Part shown: positions 48,006-57,416 of the stretch, one piece after another
How the letters are laid out: each line of letters begins with the position of its first letter
Numbering within the stretch: position 1 is the first letter of the stretch
Assembly (NCBI RefSeq): GCF_012932145.1
Contig: NZ_MWOK01000001.1
Span: 357,521 to 421,520 of the forward strand
From: Acidovorax sp. SRB_14
GTDB taxonomy: Bacteria > Pseudomonadota > Gammaproteobacteria > Burkholderiales > Burkholderiaceae_C
Direction of reading: 5' to 3'
DNA: 64,000 bases
Made by a program: the position numbers and the translations under genes
Notes under the pieces: model-generated
Databases searched by the model: none
Seen by the model: only the letters and a program-made list of their open reading frames with translations
Told to the model about the DNA's origin: nothing

Positions 48006-49544
48006 TCACCCCTGCGCAGCGACGCGATCGGCCTTGCTGTGTAGCTTGTTCAGCGCACTCAGGTAAGCCTTGGCCGATGCGACAACGATGTCCGGATCTG
48101 CCCCGACGCCATTGACCACGCGACCGCTGTTTTGCAGGCGCACCGTCACCTCGCCCTGGCTTTCGGTCGAGCCACTGATGGCATTGACGGAATACAGCAC
48201 CATTTCGGCGCCGCTGCGGGCGTGCGACTCAATGGCCTTGAGCGAAGCGTCGACCGGCCCGTTGCCGTCCGACTCGCCAGTCACTTCCTTGCCGCTGACC
48301 GTGAACACCACGGTAGCATGGGGGCGCTCGCCGGTTTCGCTGTGCTGCGACAGCGAGACAAAACCAAACTGGTCCTTTTCGCCGGCCGTGTGCTCATCGT
48401 TGACCAGCGCCAGGATGTCCTCGTCGAAGATCTCGCTCTTGCGGTCGGCCAGTTCCTTGAAGCGTGCGAATGCGGCGTTGTTGTCCGCTTCGCTTTCCAG
48501 GCTGACACCCAGTTCCTGCAGGCGCTGCTTGAACGCATTGCGCCCGCTGAGTTTGCCCAGGACGATCTTGTTGGCGGTCCAGCCCACGTCCTCGGCGCGC
48601 ATGATCTCGTAGGTATCGCGGGCCTTGAGCACGCCGTCTTGGTGGATGCCGCTGGCATGCGCGAAGGCATTGGCGCCCACCACGGCCTTGTTGGGCTGTA
48701 CGACGAAGCCGGTGGTCTGGCTGACCATGCGGCTGGCGGCCAGGATGTGCTGCGCGTCGATGTTGAGGTCAAGGTTGAAATAATCGCGCCGTGTCTTGAC
48801 GGCCATGACAATCTCTTCCAGCGCGCAATTGCCGGCGCGCTCGCCCAGGCCGTTGATCGTGCACTCCACCTGCCGGGCGCCACCGATCTTGACACCGGCA
48901 AGCGAGTTGGCCACCGCCATGCCCAGGTCGTTGTGGCAGTGCACCGACCAGATCGCCTTGTCGCTGTTGGGCACGCGCTCGCGCAGCGTCTTGATGAAGT
49001 TGCCGTACAGCTCGGGGATGGCATAACCAACGGTATCGGGCACGTTGATCGTGGTGGCGCCTTCGGCAATCACGGTCTCGATCACGCGGCACAAAAAGTC
49101 GACATCGCTGCGATAGCCGTCTTCAGGGCTGAATTCGATGTCGCCACACAGGTTGCGGGCAAACCGCACGGACTGCTTGGCCTGTTCCAGCACCTGGTCG
49201 GGCGTCATGCGCAGCTTCTTTTCCATGTGCAGGGCGGACGTGGCAATGAAGGTATGGATGCGCGCGCGGTGGGCGCCCTTGAGCGCTTCGGCGGCGCGCG
49301 CGATGTCGCGGTCATTGGCGCGCGACAGGGAACAGATGGTCGAGTCCTTGATAGTGTTGGCAATGAGCTGCACGGCCTCGAAATCGCCGTTGGAGCTGGC
49401 GGCAAAGCCCGCTTCGATCACGTCCACCTTCAGGCGCTCGAGCTGGCGGGCGATGCGCAGTTTCTCGTCCTTGGTCATGGAGGCGCCCGGCGATTGCTCG
49501 CCATCGCGCAAGGTGGTGTCGAAAATGATCAGCTGGTCAGCCAT
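48006..49544 (-). CDS. leuA: 2-isopropylmalate synthase
   Basis: A 512-residue enzyme, the first committed step of leucine synthesis (acetyl-CoA plus 2-ketoisovalerate). The N-terminal TIM barrel begins [17 protein letters not shown], with metal ligands in [14 protein letters not shown] and the catalytic HIS region in [14 protein letters not shown]. The C-terminal regulatory LeuA dimer domain, which binds leucine, has [14 protein letters not shown] and [23 protein letters not shown] lies nine bases before the ATG. A leader peptide and terminator precede it (see the attenuator entry). It is the last gene of ilvB-ilvH-ilvC-pssA-leuA. Confidence 0.96.
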   Translation of the reverse strand: MADQLIIFDTTLRDGEQSPGASMTKDEKLRIARQLERLKVDVIEAGFAASSNGDFEAVQLIANTIKDSTICSLSRANDRDIARAAEALKGAHRARIHTFIATSALHMEKKLRMTPDQVLEQAKQSVRFARNLCGDIEFSPEDGYRSDVDFLCRVIETVIAEGATTINVPDTVGYAIPELYGNFIKTLRERVPNSDKAIWSVHCHNDLGMAVANSLAGVKIGGARQVECTINGLGERAGNCALEEIVMAVKTRRDYFNLDLNIDAQHILAASRMVSQTTGFVVQPNKAVVGANAFAHASGIHQDGVLKARDTYEIMRAEDVGWTANKIVLGKLSGRNAFKQRLQELGVSLESEADNNAAFARFKELADRKSEIFDEDILALVNDEHTAGEKDQFGFVSLSQHSETGERPHATVVFTVSGKEVTGESDGNGPVDASLKAIESHARSGAEMVLYSVNAISGSTESQGEVTVRLQNSGRVVNGVGADPDIVVASAKAYLSALNKLHSKADRVAAQG

Positions 49545-49600
49545 GTGTTTACTCCTGGTTCCTGATTTCGGTGTGCCGCAACGTCAAAATTCTGGTGCAC

Positions 49601-49637
49601 AAAACAAAAGGCCCGTTGCGGGTGCATACGGGCCTTT
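49601..49637 (-). terminator. leuA attenuator terminator
   Basis: On the minus strand AAAGGCCCGT and ACGGGCCTTTT pair around an 11-base loop and run into TTTTGTTTTG. It ends about 57 bases before the leuA start codon and lies inside the leuA leader. Confidence 0.88.
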
Positions 49638-49661
49638 GAGGAAAAAGAGTGCGCGCGCGCT

Positions 49662-49715
49662 CTACTGTCTCCGCCCGTGGGGGGATAGCAGTAGGGCCAG
49701 GGCAAACGTTTTCAT
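49662..49715 (-). CDS. leu leader peptide
   Basis: A 17-residue reading frame MKTFALALLLSPHGRRQ on the minus strand, ending in TAG. Four of residues 6-10 are Leu, read from CTG, CTA, CTG and CTA codons; the two CTA codons are rare in this GC-rich genome, which fits a stalling role. It lies between the pssA stop and the attenuator terminator, about 120 bases before leuA. I see no strong ribosome binding site. Confidence 0.78.
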   Translation of the reverse strand: MKTFALALLLSPHGRRQ

Positions 49716-49751
49716 GCATTGCAATGTAGCACAAGTGGCAGCGCGGCGCGC

Positions 49752-50588
49752 TCACTTGTGCAGGCCGCGCTCATCCGGTTCGTCGGTGGAAATGCTGATC
49801 ACGCTGCTGTGCTGGCCCTTGGCCTTGCGCCAGCCGTAGACCGCATAGCCACTGAGGCCGTACAGCACGAACACGCCAAACAACACGATGGGCGGATGGA
49901 TGTTGATCACCGCGATGCCCAAGGCGATCAGCACGATGACGACGAAGGGCACGCTCTTTTTCAGGTGCACGTCCTTGAAGCTGTAGAACGGTACATTGGT
50001 GACCATGGTCAGGCCCGCATACAGCGTGAAGCCGAACATGGTCCAGGTGATCTGCGTCCAGCTCATCAAGAACGAATCCATGCCGCGCTGCACGCCGATC
50101 TCGGTCATGAGCCAGATGAACCCCGCCACCAGGGCCGCGGCGGCAGGCGAAGGCAGGCCCTGGAAGTAGCGCTTGTCGACCACGCCCGTGTTGACGTTGA
50201 AGCGCGCCAGCCGCAGCGCGGCGCAGGCGCAGTAGATGAAGGCGGCGATCCAGCCCCAGCGTCCCAGGCCCTTGAGCGACCATTCGTAGGCGATCAGCGC
50301 AGGCGCGGCGCCGAAGGACACCATGTCGGAGAGCGAATCCATCTGCTCGCCGAAGGCGCTTTGCGTGTTCGTCATGCGCGCGACGCGGCCATCGAGGCTG
50401 TCGAGCACCATGGCGCAGAACACACCGATCGCAGCCAGGTCGAAACGACCGTTCATGGCCATGACGACCGAGTAGAAGCCCCCAAACAGCGCGGCCAGCG
50501 TGAACAGGTTGGGCAGGATGTAGATGCCCTTGCGGCGCTTGCGCACCACCACATCTCCACCCCCATGGGACTCGTTGCCATCATGCAT
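49752..50588 (-). CDS. pssA: CDP-diacylglycerol--serine O-phosphatidyltransferase
   Basis: A 278-residue membrane enzyme that makes phosphatidylserine. The CDP-alcohol phosphotransferase motif DxxDGxxARxxxxxxxxGxxxDxxxD is intact as DSLDGRVARMTNTQSAFGE followed by QMDSLSD (about residues 63-88). Eight or so helices are present, with a basic N-terminal RKRRKG. The ATG at 50586-50588 lies inside the tail of a palindromic repeat copy, and its likely Shine-Dalgarno GGAGG is also repeat sequence. It sits between ilvC and leuA, an order I associate with betaproteobacteria. Confidence 0.94.
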   Translation of the reverse strand: MHDGNESHGGGDVVVRKRRKGIYILPNLFTLAALFGGFYSVVMAMNGRFDLAAIGVFCAMVLDSLDGRVARMTNTQSAFGEQMDSLSDMVSFGAAPALIAYEWSLKGLGRWGWIAAFIYCACAALRLARFNVNTGVVDKRYFQGLPSPAAAALVAGFIWLMTEIGVQRGMDSFLMSWTQITWTMFGFTLYAGLTMVTNVPFYSFKDVHLKKSVPFVVIVLIALGIAVINIHPPIVLFGVFVLYGLSGYAVYGWRKAKGQHSSVISISTDEPDERGLHK

Positions 50589-50641
50589 CAAATTGACCTC
50601 CAGCGCTTATCTATCAAGCGCAAGCAGCTATAAAAACGATA
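50586..50641 (-). repeat. Palindromic repeat copy forming the pssA translation start
   Basis: The minus strand reads ATAGCTGCTTGCGCTTGATAG, ATAAGCGCTGGAGGTC, then AATTTGATGC. The last ATG is the pssA start codon, and GGAGG, eight bases upstream, is a standard ribosome binding site. The start signals are therefore part of the repeat consensus. Confidence 0.85.
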
Positions 50642-50712
50642 GTATCTTACCACCCGGACACCGGCGAGTGTAGCCGTGCCAGCAAGCGCCCTGGCCCGGG
50701 AAGACAGAAATG

Positions 50713-50738
50713 GCAAAGGCCACCGAAGTGGCCTTTGC
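50713..50738 (-). terminator. Terminator after ilvC
   Basis: GCAAAGGCCAC and GTGGCCTTTGC pair perfectly over 11 bp around a four-base loop. A T-rich stretch follows on the minus strand. It lies 25 bases past the ilvC stop codon and separates ilvC from pssA. Confidence 0.8.
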
Positions 50739-50762
50739 AGCGCGCAAAAAAGCGGCGGTCGA

Positions 50763-52323
<1,561 letters not shown>

Positions 52324-52411
52324 GGCGTGCAGATTCCTCTTTTCGCTGCCCTCCCCCGCGCACGGTAATGCGCGGGCTTGGCAGGCAATAGATTCGTCAA
52401 AGATGGATAGC

Positions 52412-52471
52412 CATCAAAAAGATAGCTGCGTGCGCTTACCTGATAAGCGTTAGGACCCGATTTCGCTCAAA
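52412..52471 (+). repeat. Palindromic repeat copy overlapping the ilvB stop codon
   Basis: The plus strand reads AAAAGATAGCTGCGTGCGC, TTACCTGATAAGCGTTAGGA, then CCCGATTTCGCTCAAAG. It is antisense to ilvB, and the CTCAAAG tail holds the complement of the ilvB TGA (52467-52469). The gene end therefore lies in repeat sequence. Confidence 0.8.
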
Positions 52472-54245
52472 GATCTTCCGATCCCAGCAGCATTTCGGTG
52501 ATGCCTTTGCCGGCCTGCACCATCGGGAACACGTTCTCGGTGGGGTCGGTGCGGAAATCCATGAACACCGTGCGGTCCTTGAGCTTGCGCGCTTCGCGCA
52601 GCGCAGGCTCGACGTCCTTGGGGTGTTCGATCAGCATGCCGACATGGCCATAGGCCTCGGCGAGCTTCACGAAGTTGGGCAGCGCATCCATATAGCTGTG
52701 GCTGTAGCGGCCCGAGTACTCGATCTCCTGCCACTGGCGCACCATGCCCAGGTAGCGGTTGTTGAGCGAGCAGATCTTGATCGGCGTGTTGTACTGCAGG
52801 CAGGTGGACAGCTCCTGGATGTTCATTTGCACCGAGCCTTCGCCGGTGATGCAGAACACCTCGGATTCGGGCTTGGCCAGCTTGATGCCCATGGCATAGG
52901 GAATGCCCACGCCCATGGTGCCCAGGCCCCCCGAGTTGATCCAGCGGCGCGGCTCGTCGAAGCGGTAGTACTGCGCGGCCCACATCTGATGCTGGCCCAC
53001 GTCGGACGTGATGTAGGTGTCGGCGTCCTTGGTCATGTTCCAGAGCGTCTCGACCACGTACTGCGGCTTGATGACGTCTTGGCTGCCCATGTCGTACTTG
53101 AGGCAGTCGCGCTTGCGCCAGCCTTCGATGGTGTCCCACCAGGCAGCCAGCGCGCCGGCGTCCGCGCGCGTGGTGGTTTCGCGGACCATGGAGATCAGCT
53201 CGGTCAGCACGTCCTTGACGTCGCCGACGATCGGGATGTCGACCTTGACGCGCTTGGAGATGCTCGACGGGTCGATGTCGATGTGGATGATCTTGCGCTC
53301 GTTCTGCGCGAAATGCTTGGTGTTGCCGATCACGCGGTCGTCAAAGCGCGCGCCCACGGCCAGCAGCACGTCGCAGTTCTGCATGGCATTGTTGGCCTCG
53401 ATCGTGCCGTGCATGCCCAGCATGCCCAGGAACTTGCGGTCGCTCGCCGGGTAGGCCCCCAGGCCCATCAGCGTGTTGGTGACCGGGTAGCCCAGCATGT
53501 CCACCAGGGTGCGCAGCTCGTTCGTCGCATTGCCCAGCAAGACGCCGCCACCGGTGTAGATATACGGGCGCTTGGCCGTCAACAGCAGCTGCAGGGCCTT
53601 GCGGATCTGCCCGCCGTGGCCGCGGCGCACCGGGTTGTACGAGCGCATCTCGACGCTCTGCGGATACCCGTGGTAGGGCACCTTCTTGAACGACACATCC
53701 TTTGGAATATCGACCACCACCGGGCCGGGACGGCCGGTGCGGGCGATGTGGAAGGCCTTTTTCATCGTCGTGGCCAGATCGCGCGCGTCCTTGACCAGGA
53801 AGTTGTGCTTGACGATGGGGCGGGTGATGCCGACGGTGTCGCACTCCTGGAACGCGTCCAGGCCAATCGCGGCCGTGGGCACCTGGCCGGTGATGATCAC
53901 CATCGGAATGCTGTCCATGTAGGCCGTGGCGATGCCGGTGACAGCGTTCGTCACACCCGGGCCGGACGTGACCAGGGCCACGCCGACGTTGCCGGTGGCG
54001 CGCGCATAGCCGTCTGCGGCATGCACTGCGGCCTGCTCGTGGCGCACCAGCACATGCTGCATGGTGTCCTGCTTGTACAGGGCGTCGTAAATATAGAGAA
54101 CAGCCCCGCCGGGGTAACCCCAGATGTATTGCACGCCTTCGGCCTGCAACGACTTGACGAGGATTTCCGAGCCCATGAGCTCTGGGGAGTCGGAAGAAGG
54201 TTGTGCTGCGGCGGCAAGCGAGAGCTCGGCCTTGGTGATTTCCAT
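52467..54245 (-). CDS. ilvB: Acetolactate synthase large (catalytic) subunit
   Basis: A 592-residue ThDP-dependent enzyme, the first common step of branched-chain amino acid synthesis. The ThDP site Glu is in VLVRHEQAAVHAADGYARATG. The GDG..N motif appears as ITGEGSVQMNIQEL with NNRYLGMVRQWQE, so the Mg-binding Asp of GDG is Glu here. FDDRVIGN and GTDAFQ-type FAD stretches (AFQECDTVGITRPIVKHNFLV) are present. AAAGG precedes the ATG. It heads the ilvB-ilvH-ilvC operon, which continues with pssA and leuA. Confidence 0.96.
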   Translation of the reverse strand: MEITKAELSLAAAAQPSSDSPELMGSEILVKSLQAEGVQYIWGYPGGAVLYIYDALYKQDTMQHVLVRHEQAAVHAADGYARATGNVGVALVTSGPGVTNAVTGIATAYMDSIPMVIITGQVPTAAIGLDAFQECDTVGITRPIVKHNFLVKDARDLATTMKKAFHIARTGRPGPVVVDIPKDVSFKKVPYHGYPQSVEMRSYNPVRRGHGGQIRKALQLLLTAKRPYIYTGGGVLLGNATNELRTLVDMLGYPVTNTLMGLGAYPASDRKFLGMLGMHGTIEANNAMQNCDVLLAVGARFDDRVIGNTKHFAQNERKIIHIDIDPSSISKRVKVDIPIVGDVKDVLTELISMVRETTTRADAGALAAWWDTIEGWRKRDCLKYDMGSQDVIKPQYVVETLWNMTKDADTYITSDVGQHQMWAAQYYRFDEPRRWINSGGLGTMGVGIPYAMGIKLAKPESEVFCITGEGSVQMNIQELSTCLQYNTPIKICSLNNRYLGMVRQWQEIEYSGRYSHSYMDALPNFVKLAEAYGHVGMLIEHPKDVEPALREARKLKDRTVFMDFRTDPTENVFPMVQAGKGITEMLLGSEDL

Positions 54246-54525
54246 GATGAACCTTTGTGATTTTCTCTAACGAAAAACCTAGGGTGCTCCTTGCACGGGC
54301 TCTTGTGAAGCCGGCTTGGAACTTGAGGCCAAGGACATGGGCGAGATGATTGACGCGCCGGACCGTGACCCGTTTGCCTGTTGAATTGCAAGCGCGATTA
54401 TCGCACCGCAACATAGGGAATGCGCGCATGCCTGAAAAAAACTGTCCCGGTGCCATAATCCAGCGCCTAGTGCAAACCACCGCCCGCGCAGCACGCCGGC
54501 AAGCCCTCCTCCCGCCTGAAACCTC

Positions 54526-55095
54526 TTGGCCACTGAACAAGAACTCTCCGACTTCCTCAAAAGCGTGGAAAAGCGTGCCTTCAAACGCTCGGTCTACCAC
54601 GTTCGCAACGAGGAGGCGGCACTCGACATCGTGCAGGACAGCATGATGAAGCTGGCCGAACACTATGGCGATAAGCCGGTCAACGAACTGCCGATGCTGT
54701 TCCAGCGCATTCTGTCGAACTGCACGCTGGACTGGTTTCGCCGGCAAAAAACCCACAATGCGCTGTTTTCGCACATGAGCGACTTCGAAGGGCCCGACAA
54801 CGAGGGCGGCGACTTCGACCTGCTCGAAGCCTGGGCCGGCCCCGACGGCGGCGAGCGCGTGCAGAGCGCCGAAGACCTGGCGCGGCGCGGCCAGACGCTG
54901 CGGGACATCGAAATAGAGATCCAAAGTCTGCCGGCCCGTCAACGAGAGGCGTTTTTGATGCGTTATTGGGAAGAGATGGACGTGGCCGAAACCGCAGCCG
55001 CCATGGGATGCTCTGAAGGGAGTGTCAAAACCCACTGCTTTCGCGCCGTCCAGGCCCTCAGCAAAGCCCTGAAGGCAAAAGGAATAGAACTATGA
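54526..55095 (+). CDS. ECF/RpoE-like RNA polymerase sigma factor
   Basis: A 189-residue sigma-70 family protein. Region 2 is FKRSVYHVRNEEAALDIVQDSMMKLAEHY with LPMLFQRILSNCTLDWFRRQK. An acidic linker (about 85-115) follows, then region 4 LPARQREAFLMRYWEEMDVAETAAAMGCSEGSVKTHCFRAVQALSKAL. The start appears to be a TTG at 54526 (MATEQELSDFL), since no ATG fits the N-terminus. Its stop overlaps the DUF3619 start by four bases (ATGA), and that product is a candidate membrane-bound regulator. It is divergent from ilvB. Confidence 0.9.
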   Translation: MATEQELSDFLKSVEKRAFKRSVYHVRNEEAALDIVQDSMMKLAEHYGDKPVNELPMLFQRILSNCTLDWFRRQKTHNALFSHMSDFEGPDNEGGDFDLLEAWAGPDGGERVQSAEDLARRGQTLRDIEIEIQSLPARQREAFLMRYWEEMDVAETAAAMGCSEGSVKTHCFRAVQALSKALKAKGIEL

Positions 55096-55535
55096 AAACT
55101 TCACCACCGCCCCCCCCTGAGTTGGCTGCCGACCGTTTTGCGCGCCGCGTCACCGCGCGCCTGGACCAGGGCGCAGGTGAGTTGCCTTACGACGTCTCCG
55201 AGCGCCTGCGGGCCGCGCGCATGCAGGCACTGGCCAAGCGCAAGAAGCCGGCCCCGGTGCACCAGCCGGCACCCGCCGTAGTTCCCTTGGGGGCCAGCGC
55301 CGCGCTGGGCTGGGGCAGCGAGGGAGGCTCATGGTGGCGCTCGGTGCTCTCTGCGGTTCCGGTCATGGCCCTGCTCGCAGGCTTGGTGATCATCAACTTT
55401 GCACAAGACGAGTACGGCACGGCCGAAGTGGTCGCGGTGGACGCAGCCCTGCTGACCGATGACCTGCCGCCCGCGGCCTATGCCGACCCCGGATTCGTGC
55501 AATTTCTGAAAACAGGCGGAACGCAAAGCAATTGA
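55092..55535 (+). CDS. DUF3619 family single-pass membrane protein, possible anti-sigma factor
   Basis: A 147-residue protein. The N-terminal region FARRVTARLDQGAGELPYDVSERLRAARMQALAKRK is cytoplasmic and helical. One membrane segment lies at about residues 83-103 (WWRSVLSAVPVMALLAGLVIINFA). An acidic periplasmic tail of about 45 residues follows (DDLPPAAYADPGFVQFLKTG). This topology and the overlap with the sigma gene are like those of anti-sigma factors, but the family has no assigned function. It also overlaps the next gene (55532-55535). Confidence 0.82.
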   Translation: MKTSPPPPPELAADRFARRVTARLDQGAGELPYDVSERLRAARMQALAKRKKPAPVHQPAPAVVPLGASAALGWGSEGGSWWRSVLSAVPVMALLAGLVIINFAQDEYGTAEVVAVDAALLTDDLPPAAYADPGFVQFLKTGGTQSN

Positions 55536-56410
55536 CCCGGTCCCACGCCTGCATGCACGCACCGCAAAACCACGCTTTCCGTCCCACGCCAGCCACCGTG
55601 CTGGCGTTGGCGTTGCTGGGCGCGATGGCCGTGGGAGCCTGGCAAGCATGGCAGATGGTGCGTATGGTGCCCGGCACCCCCGTGCCCATGGAGGCACTGG
55701 CGGCCCCGTCCGCCGCGCGCAGCAGCGACATGCGTCCGGTGGGCGCTGCCGCTCCGAGTGCAGGGCCGGGCTGGGAGGTGCTCACCACGCCCCAGAAATT
55801 GGCCCTGTATCCGCTAGCCGAGCGCTGGGCGGTGCTCAGCGAGCTGCAAAAGCGCCGCTGGCTGGTGCTCGCGCAAAATTTCTCCTCGCTGCCGGAGCCC
55901 GAGCAACAGCGCTTGCACGAGCGCATGGCCGAGTGGACGACCCTCAGCGCACAGCAGCGCAACCAGGCGCGCCTGAACTACGCCGTCACCAACACCCTCG
56001 CGCCGGACAACAAGCGCGCGCAATGGGAGGCCTACCAGGCCCTGAGCACGGAAGAAAAAAACCGCCTCGCCGCGGCCGCGGCGCAGCGCACCATGGGCGC
56101 CGCCACAGCCCTGCGACCGGTGTCGCCGCGCAAGCTCGTCCAGGTGCCTGCCGCCGCGGCCAGCCACAACAACCGGGCCAACCCGCCCAAGATTCCGGCC
56201 TCGGCCGTGGTACCGACGCATGCGGTCCCGGCGCGCCCGCCATCGGATAGCGAGAGCAAAGCGCCATCCCATGCCCCCACCGCCGTGGAAACCGCCCCCG
56301 TCACCGTGCCCCAGGCCGTGCCCGCGCCCCTCCCTCCCCTCGCGCCTGCAGGCACCCCGGAGCCCGGTGCACCCCTGTCCGCGGACACGGCATCCCAATA
56401 CTCCCACTGA
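55532..56410 (+). CDS. DUF3106 family protein with a Pro/Ala-rich tail
   Basis: A 292-residue protein. An N-terminal hydrophobic stretch (ATVLALALLGAMAVGAW, about 22-40) should anchor or export it. The conserved DUF3106 part lies at about 85-180, with LTTPQKLALYPLAERWAVLSELQKRRWLVLA and LPEPEQQRLHERMAEWTTLSAQQRNQARLNY, short repeated Leu/Trp-containing helices. The last 100 residues are low-complexity Pro/Ala/Thr. It overlaps the DUF3619 gene by four bases and probably works with it. Function is unknown. Confidence 0.82.
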   Translation: MTRSHACMHAPQNHAFRPTPATVLALALLGAMAVGAWQAWQMVRMVPGTPVPMEALAAPSAARSSDMRPVGAAAPSAGPGWEVLTTPQKLALYPLAERWAVLSELQKRRWLVLAQNFSSLPEPEQQRLHERMAEWTTLSAQQRNQARLNYAVTNTLAPDNKRAQWEAYQALSTEEKNRLAAAAAQRTMGAATALRPVSPRKLVQVPAAAASHNNRANPPKIPASAVVPTHAVPARPPSDSESKAPSHAPTAVETAPVTVPQAVPAPLPPLAPAGTPEPGAPLSADTASQYSH

Positions 56411-56428
56411 ATTTCCACCGCACCCTGC

Positions 56429-56962
56429 ATGTCCGTCCGTCCCGCCGCTGCCACGACCGCCCCGCCCCCGGGCCCTTCCCTGCAAGCACCCGCTCTGGCA
56501 CGCCGCATGGCCTGCTGGCTGTACGAGGGCATGCTGATGTTCGGCGTGGTCTTCATTGCGGGCTACCTGTTTGGCACGCTGAGCCAGACACGCAACGCCA
56601 TGGACAACCGCCATCCGCTGCAGGCCTTCTTGTTCGTGGTGTTTGGCATCTACTTCACCTGGTTCTGGGCCAAGGGCCAGACGCTGGCGATGAAGACCTG
56701 GCACATCCGCGTGGTCGACGCGGCTGGCCGGCCACTGACCCAGCCGCGCGCCCTGGGGCGCTATGTGCTCAGCTGGCTGTGGTTTTTGCCGCCGCTGGTG
56801 GCGGTGGCACCGTTTTCCCTGCCCGCGGCAGAAATTGCGGTGGTCGTGCTGGGCTGGGTGGCGGTCTGGGCCCTGCTGAGCCGCTTTCACCCGCAGCGGC
56901 AGTTCTGGCACGACGCGCTGGCCGGCACCCGCCTGGTGCATTTCGACAGCGCCAAAAGGTAG
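56429..56962 (+). CDS. RDD family membrane protein
   Basis: A 177-residue protein. The first 25 residues are Pro/Ala-rich. The RDD signature region is LARRMACWLYEGMLMFGVVFIAGYLFG, where the name-giving Arg-Asp-Asp is not intact (RRMACWLYE). FFTWFWAKGQTLAMKTWHIRVVD is the second conserved stretch. Four membrane segments are seen. It starts 18 bases after the DUF3106 gene and probably belongs to the same transcript. RDD proteins have been proposed as transporters or membrane-lipid factors; the role is unsettled. Confidence 0.88.
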   Translation: MSVRPAAATTAPPPGPSLQAPALARRMACWLYEGMLMFGVVFIAGYLFGTLSQTRNAMDNRHPLQAFLFVVFGIYFTWFWAKGQTLAMKTWHIRVVDAAGRPLTQPRALGRYVLSWLWFLPPLVAVAPFSLPAAEIAVVVLGWVAVWALLSRFHPQRQFWHDALAGTRLVHFDSAKR

Positions 56963-57005
56963 CGGCAGCGTCGACCCACCGCCACCGCTGGGTCAAAATG
57001 CGGCC

Positions 57006-57416
57006 ATGCAATCACCGCCCCCGCTTCCCACAGAGTCCGCCAACGCGCAAAAATCCCGCAAAGGGTTGCACCGCCTGTGGCATGCCACGCGCTATTCCCT
57101 GCAAGGCCTGCGCGCGGGCTGGGGCGAAACGGCGTTTCGCCAGGAGGCCATCGCCGCGGCCGTGCTGCTGCCCGCATCCCTGTGGCTGGGCCAGAGCTGG
57201 GTCGAGGTGGCGCTTCTCGCGGGCTCGGTCGTTTTTCTGATGGTGGTGGAGCTGCTCAACACCGGCATCGAGGCCGCCATCGACCGCATCGGGCCGCAGT
57301 GGCACGCGTTGTCCAAGCGCGCCAAGGACATGGGCAGCGCGGCTGTCTTGCTGAGCTTGTTGTTGTGCGCCGGCATCTGGGCCGCAGCGCTTTACCAGAG
57401 GTTTTTCCATGGCTGA
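57006..57416 (+). CDS. dgkA: Diacylglycerol kinase
   Basis: A 136-residue integral membrane kinase that recycles diacylglycerol to phosphatidic acid. The family motif is VVELLNTGIEAAIDRIGPQWHALSKRAKDMGSAAVLLSLL, with catalytic Glu and Asp residues. GLRAGWGETAFRQEAIAAAVLL is the first amphipathic and membrane helix. Three helices are predicted. It starts 43 bases after the RDD gene and overlaps the LOG gene by eight bases, so this end of the run is also cotranscribed. Confidence 0.94.
   Translation: MQSPPPLPTESANAQKSRKGLHRLWHATRYSLQGLRAGWGETAFRQEAIAAAVLLPASLWLGQSWVEVALLAGSVVFLMVVELLNTGIEAAIDRIGPQWHALSKRAKDMGSAAVLLSLLLCAGIWAAALYQRFFHG

Larger units (their letters stand above)
49601..49715 (-). 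promoter_or_regulatory. Leucine-responsive transcription attenuator of leuA
   Basis: The 115-base leader combines three parts in the classical order. First is a 17-codon reading frame with four Leu codons. Second is the sequence ACGGGC (minus strand, 49678-49673), which lies in the His-Gly-Arg codons of that frame. Third is a terminator whose 5' arm begins GCCCGT at 49633-49628. ACGGGC can pair exactly with that arm and would then prevent the terminator. A ribosome stalled at the Leu codons leaves ACGGGC free (antitermination), while one that reaches the stop covers it. The mechanism is inferred from this layout. Confidence 0.8.

Noticed and set aside
54246..54525. Leader peptide and attenuator in front of ilvB, by analogy with leuA
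   Set aside because: A short frame (MSLASSSKP...) exists, but it is not enriched in Leu, Ile or Val and no terminator hairpin follows.
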